Assembly: GCA_017852615.1 (NCBI GenBank)
Contig: JAFMKX010000005.1
Location: forward strand, 29,511 to 46,029
Direction: 5' to 3'
From: Pontimonas sp.
GTDB lineage: Bacteria > Actinomycetota > Actinomycetes > Actinomycetales > Microbacteriaceae
DNA length: 16,519 bases
The notes under the pieces: model-generated
What the model was told of the DNA's origin: nothing
Databases searched by the model: none
Seen by the model: only the letters and a program-made list of their open reading frames with translations
Made by a program: the position numbers and the translations under genes
Shown: in pieces, positions 14,169 through 16,519 of the stretch
How the letters are laid out: each line of letters begins with the position of its first letter
Position numbering within the stretch: the stretch's first letter is position 1

Positions 14169-14319
14169 CGAGATCCCTTCAGGCGCAGGGACGATTAGTT
14201 AGTCACGCCTTCCCCCGCGCCGGCAAAGACGTGAGGGTTACTGTGTCGCAGATTGCTCACCAAGAAGGTCGCTGCACTCTGTTGGAGAAAAGATGGGACC
14301 TTATCGGGCCTGGGGACAA
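14169..14319. other. intergenic region between msrA and ssb
   Basis: 151 nt. It holds the ssb Shine-Dalgarno (14175-14180). A TAACTAATCG stretch on the minus strand near 14192-14201 may contain the ssb -10, but no good TANNNT or -35 pair stands out. GGCCT (14307-14311) and AGGCC (14322-14326) form a weak 5-bp hairpin across the msrA stop, without a T-run. I see no gene here. Confidence 0.5.
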
Positions 14320-14847
14320 TTAGGCCGGAAGGAGGTACTCCTGAAAACTCTTGCGCACCTTGGTTACTTTGGGGGCGGCAACAGCTAGGCAATAGCCCTG
14401 GGTCGGGTTTTTGGCAAAAAAGTCTTGGTGGTAGTCCTCGGCCTCGAAATACTCGCCCAGGGGTGAAATTTCGGTGACTACCCCGCCCTCCCAGGTTATT
14501 TCTGCCCGCGCCTTGGCCGCCTCGAACAGCGCCTTGTCTTCTTCGCTGGAATAGAACATGGCAGATCGATACTGGGTCCCCACATCATTACCTTGGCGAT
14601 TGAGCTGGCGCGGATCATGCATGGTGAAAAACGCATCCAAAATCACATCAGAAGGAATCTCGCTGGGATCAAAAGTTACTGCCACCGCTTCGGCGTGACC
14701 AGTCGTTCCGGTGCAAATCTGCTCGTAGGTGGGGTGCTCGGTGTGCCCTCCGGTATAACCAGAGACCACCGAATGAACACCTCGCAGCACTCGATAGGCC
14801 GCATCAAGACACCAAAAACAACCACCGGCAAGCACATAGGTTTTCAT
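14320..14847 (-). CDS. msrA: peptide-methionine (S)-S-oxide reductase
   Basis: 175 residues; reduces the S epimer of methionine sulfoxide in proteins and free methionine, using thioredoxin. Seen: the catalytic motif GGCFWC at 8-13 with nucleophile Cys10; GYTGGHTEHPTYEQICTGTTGHAEAV at 30-54; the substrate residues in GNDVGTQYRS at 86-95; and a resolving Cys153 in QGYCLAVAAPKV. The MsrB domain sometimes fused to it is absent. The frame is open to an upstream start at 14949, but those 34 residues look unlike the family. ATG 14847 gives the usual N-terminus (KTYVLAGGCFW) and has TAGCGT ending 7 nt upstream, so a leaderless start is likely. Confidence 0.96.
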   Translation of the reverse strand: MKTYVLAGGCFWCLDAAYRVLRGVHSVVSGYTGGHTEHPTYEQICTGTTGHAEAVAVTFDPSEIPSDVILDAFFTMHDPRQLNRQGNDVGTQYRSAMFYSSEEDKALFEAAKARAEITWEGGVVTEISPLGEYFEAEDYHQDFFAKNPTQGYCLAVAAPKVTKVRKSFQEYLLPA

Positions 14848-14860
14848 ACCTGTGACGCTA
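14845..14860 (-). promoter_or_regulatory. leaderless promoter of msrA
   Basis: Minus strand: TAGCGT (14860-14855), 7 nt, ATG. No Shine-Dalgarno. The spacing is the same as at rpiB and tesB, and it supports the short MsrA over the longer open frame. Confidence 0.5.
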
Positions 14861-14934
14861 GTGGGAATGGCTGAAAAAGGCCCGTCAGAAAGCTCGTCGG
14901 AGTGGTCACGATTTCTCGTCTCAGGCCCTACGCT

Positions 14935-14940
14935 TAGTCT
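14935..14940 (+). promoter_or_regulatory. candidate -10 element of the EamA-type transporter gene
   Basis: TAGTCT fits TANNNT and would give a leader of about 41 nt. That leader has no clear Shine-Dalgarno before ATG 14988, and no other TANNNT lies close to the ATG. The -35 region is not recognisable. Confidence 0.3.
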
Positions 14941-14987
14941 GTGAATCACGCCTGGTCTCCTGCCTCATCACGACTTCTGGTCGGCTG

Positions 14988-15968
14988 ATGGGCTACCTCT
15001 ACGCCTTCCTCGCCGCCTTCTTATTTGGAGCTAATGGCTCAGTCAGCAAGGTCATTATCGAATCTGGTTTCAGCGCAATTCAGCTGACCCAATTCAGGGT
15101 GTTAGGCGCGGCCATCATTTCGGGGGTGGTGCTGCTGGTCATCGATCGTCGATCTTTTGCACTACCGGCAAAACAATGGCCTGTCATTTTGATCTTGGGC
15201 ATCGTGGGAGTAGCCATGCTGCAAGCAACCTATGCTTTTGCCATCGCCTTACTGCCTGTGGGTATTGCCTTGCTTTTGGAATACATGGCGGTGCTGATGG
15301 TGGCCACCGTTGCCTTCTTCTTTTTCAAAGAAAAAGTGCGCCTTCGACTGTGGGTGGCAATCGGTTTCGTGCTCGCTGGCTTGGCCGTGGTCGCAGAAAT
15401 TTGGGCCAGCAGCCTCAATCCCACAGGGGTTCTGTGGGGCTTGGCTGCCGCGGTCGCGTTGGCCACCTATTTCTTGGTCGGAGAAAAACAACTGGAGACG
15501 ATCTCCCCACTGGCGTTGTCCTTCTGGACGATGAGCGTGGCCAGCCTGTTTTGGGCGCCATTTTCTGGATGGTGGAATTTCACCACCGAGACTTTCACGA
15601 ACGTCGTATCGCTCCAAGGCAACCTAGATGAGGTGAATCTTCCGATCTGGGTGTTAGTGCTCTGGAATGCGACCATGGGATCCTTCGCCCCATTCCTGCT
15701 CTCCCTGAGCGCTTTGAAGAGACTCTCCGCCACCGCAGCCGGGATTGCTGCCACCAGTGAAATTGTCTTCGCTTTTGCCGCTGCCTGGCTGTGGTTGGGT
15801 GAGCAATTGAGTTTCTTGCAAAGCCTCGGGGCCTCAATTGTGTTGGGTGGAATTGTGATCGCCCAAAGCGCGCGCTCCAGTGACGTCGTCGTGCAAGCTG
15901 ACTTGGCGCTAGAAACCGGACCTATCGTGTTGCCAGATTTAGAAGAAAGCGAGAAGCTAGGGGAATGA
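14988..15968 (+). CDS. EamA / drug-metabolite transporter superfamily permease
   Basis: 326 residues, predicted inner-membrane protein with ten helices in two EamA repeats. The first repeat spans about 1-135 (MGYLYAFLAAFLFGANGSVSKVIIESG at its start, then LPVGIALLLEYMAVLMVATVAFFFFKEK). The second spans about 145-290 and ends RLSATAAGIAATSEIVFAFAAAWLWLGEQLSFLQSLGASIVLGGI, the typical helix 8-10 signature with the conserved Glu. The C-terminal ~35 residues are an acidic cytosolic tail. The substrate cannot be predicted; family members export amino acids, purines or other metabolites. It is the first of two coupled genes: its stop overlaps the next ATG as ATGA. Confidence 0.92.
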   Translation: MGYLYAFLAAFLFGANGSVSKVIIESGFSAIQLTQFRVLGAAIISGVVLLVIDRRSFALPAKQWPVILILGIVGVAMLQATYAFAIALLPVGIALLLEYMAVLMVATVAFFFFKEKVRLRLWVAIGFVLAGLAVVAEIWASSLNPTGVLWGLAAAVALATYFLVGEKQLETISPLALSFWTMSVASLFWAPFSGWWNFTTETFTNVVSLQGNLDEVNLPIWVLVLWNATMGSFAPFLLSLSALKRLSATAAGIAATSEIVFAFAAAWLWLGEQLSFLQSLGASIVLGGIVIAQSARSSDVVVQADLALETGPIVLPDLEESEKLGE

Positions 15969-16369
15969 AAGAGACATTTCGACCCATTGTGATTGCGTCG
16001 CTCATTGCCGCAGCGGTCAACCAGGTTCTGTATTTTGTGGCCACAGGGTTTTTTGAGGTGTCCTTCACCCTGACCACTCCTGCCACGATGCCCATCCCGT
16101 TCTTTGCGCCAGCGTTGCTCAGCATCGGCCAAGGCATTGTCGGTGGCTTTATTGTCGCGTGGATTGCCTCAAGCACACGCTCACCTAAGAATGTATGGCT
16201 CTCGATTAGCCTCATTGCCCTTGCTCTGTCTTTTGTGCTCCCCCTGGGAGGTATTGAGTCGCAAACGGCCGCCCTGTGGCTCATCGCGATGCACGCCATC
16301 TCAGGCGCCCTGATTATTCCGATGGTGCGAAGCGTCCTTCCTGCCACCAAAGAGGCTTCCGCCAGCTAA
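15965..16369 (+). CDS. small four-helix membrane protein, DUF6069-like
   Basis: 134 residues with four predicted membrane helices: about 6-28 (PIVIASLIAAAVNQVLYFVA), 45-68, 77-97 and 104-124. The layout (an Asn in helix 1, a short extracytoplasmic loop, a Pro- and Gly-rich segment before helix 2 and a final MHAISGALIIPMVR helix) is what I recall of the actinobacterial DUF6069 group; the family name is a recollection, not a search. Its function is unknown. The start ATG overlaps the stop of the transporter gene (ATGA), so the two are translationally coupled. The protein might be a partner of that transporter, but this rests only on position. Confidence 0.8.
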   Translation: MKETFRPIVIASLIAAAVNQVLYFVATGFFEVSFTLTTPATMPIPFFAPALLSIGQGIVGGFIVAWIASSTRSPKNVWLSISLIALALSFVLPLGGIESQTAALWLIAMHAISGALIIPMVRSVLPATKEASAS

Positions 16370-16391
16370 TAGGCGGCGCTTCTCGTGTCGA

Positions 16392-16410
16392 CCCGCGCGA
16401 TAAGCGCGGG
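16392..16410. terminator. GC-rich hairpin between convergent genes
   Basis: CCCGCGC-GATAA-GCGCGGG: a perfect 7-bp stem with a 5-nt loop, placed between the DUF6069-like gene (stop 16369) and the convergent partial gene (stop at 16424-16426). It has no T-run on either strand. It could serve both transcripts. Confidence 0.65.
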
Positions 16411-16423
16411 ACCTCCCTTGCTA

Positions 16424-16519
16424 CTAGTGGGGGTTCGTGAGATCGATTTCCTCGAGATGTTCGACCACTCGAACCTTCCAGCCCATTTCGTGGTCGATGC
16501 GAAATCGCAGGCGGTCCGC
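16424..16519 (-). CDS. C-terminal fragment of an unidentified protein (5' part outside window)
   Basis: The last 31 codons of an open frame that enters from the right edge and stops with TAG at 16424-16426. It reads ADRLRFRIDHEMGWKVRVVE and then HLEEIDLTNPH. The codon use is like the neighbours and the stop lies just before a terminator-like hairpin, so a real gene end is likely. The alternating charged and hydrophobic residues suggest a beta hairpin. I do not recognise the family. Confidence 0.6.
   Translation of the reverse strand, partial: ADRLRFRIDHEMGWKVRVVEHLEEIDLTNPH

Noticed and set aside
14195..14392. A 65-codon minus-strand frame between ssb and msrA
   Set aside because: About a third of it lies inside msrA in another frame, its start has no Shine-Dalgarno, and its composition is not convincing.
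14848..14949. N-terminal extension of MsrA to 14949
   Set aside because: The 34 extra residues are unlike MsrA or a signal peptide, and they cross a leaderless-type promoter placed exactly for ATG 14847.
15467..16132. A 221-codon open frame on the minus strand across the EamA and DUF6069-like genes
   Set aside because: It spans the ends of two membrane-protein genes in antisense and mirrors their hydrophobic codons; no family features.
16459..16474. Inverted repeat GTTCGA-CCAC-TCGAAC, at first sight like an SOS box
   Set aside because: The actinobacterial LexA box has the arms in the opposite order (TCGAAC then GTTCGA). This repeat lies in the coding end of a gene, not near a promoter.
1..16519. 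CRISPR array, insertion sequence, prophage or defence system
   Set aside because: I saw no spaced direct repeats, transposase, integrase, terminal inverted repeats or defence-related domains. Both tRNA genes have intact 3' ends, with no sign of an integrated element or att duplication.

Overview
The window looks like ordinary core chromosome of a high-GC actinobacterium, most probably a small-genome member of the Microbacteriaceae (order Micrococcales). I infer this from the gene content and order (tRNA-Pro, trigger factor and ClpP together; an actinobacterial-type RpiB; a Nei2-like glycosylase; a GlbO-type globin; EttA; a DUF6069-like protein), from the frequent GTG starts, from very short or negative gene spacing, and from several genes that appear to have leaderless promoters with a TANNNT -10 element. 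I see no mobile element, CRISPR array, phage gene or toxin-antitoxin pair, and no base-composition island.

Layout. 1-2004 (minus): tRNA-Pro(UGG), trigger factor (tig) and the 5' part of a ClpP1-like protease gene, which together handle newly made proteins. 2149-2222 (plus): tRNA-Gly(UCC). 2228-5145 (minus): a tight operon of rpiB, a Nei/Fpg-family glycosylase and a YtcJ-type amidohydrolase, with 3-nt spacing and then a 4-nt overlap, ending in a small terminator-like hairpin at the tRNA-Gly 3' end. 5252-10431 (plus): a DivIVA-like coiled-coil protein, aminopeptidase N, an MscS-type channel and a group II truncated globin overlapping it by 8 nt. 10428-11087 (minus): a protein I cannot assign, divergent from a TesB-type acyl-CoA thioesterase (11110-12009, plus). 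11996-14847 (minus): ettA, a single-stranded DNA-binding protein and msrA, each apparently with its own promoter. 14988-16369 (plus): a ten-helix EamA-type transporter translationally coupled to a small four-helix DUF6069-like membrane protein. 16424-16519 (minus): the C-terminal end of an unidentified gene.

No stretch longer than 300 bases lacks a gene. The gaps of roughly 100 to 150 bases are at 2005-2148 (divergent tRNA promoters), 5146-5251 (divergent rpiB/divIVA-like promoters and a palindrome), 14169-14319 (ssb upstream region) and 14848-14987 (divergent msrA/EamA promoters).

I did not find an undescribed biological system. The most interesting signals are regulatory: a ClgR-like operator ahead of clpP, a recurring leaderless promoter layout that also decides several start codons, and two symmetric 7-bp elements that place a -10 hexamer on both strands at once (between the unassigned gene and tesB, and in front of ettA).
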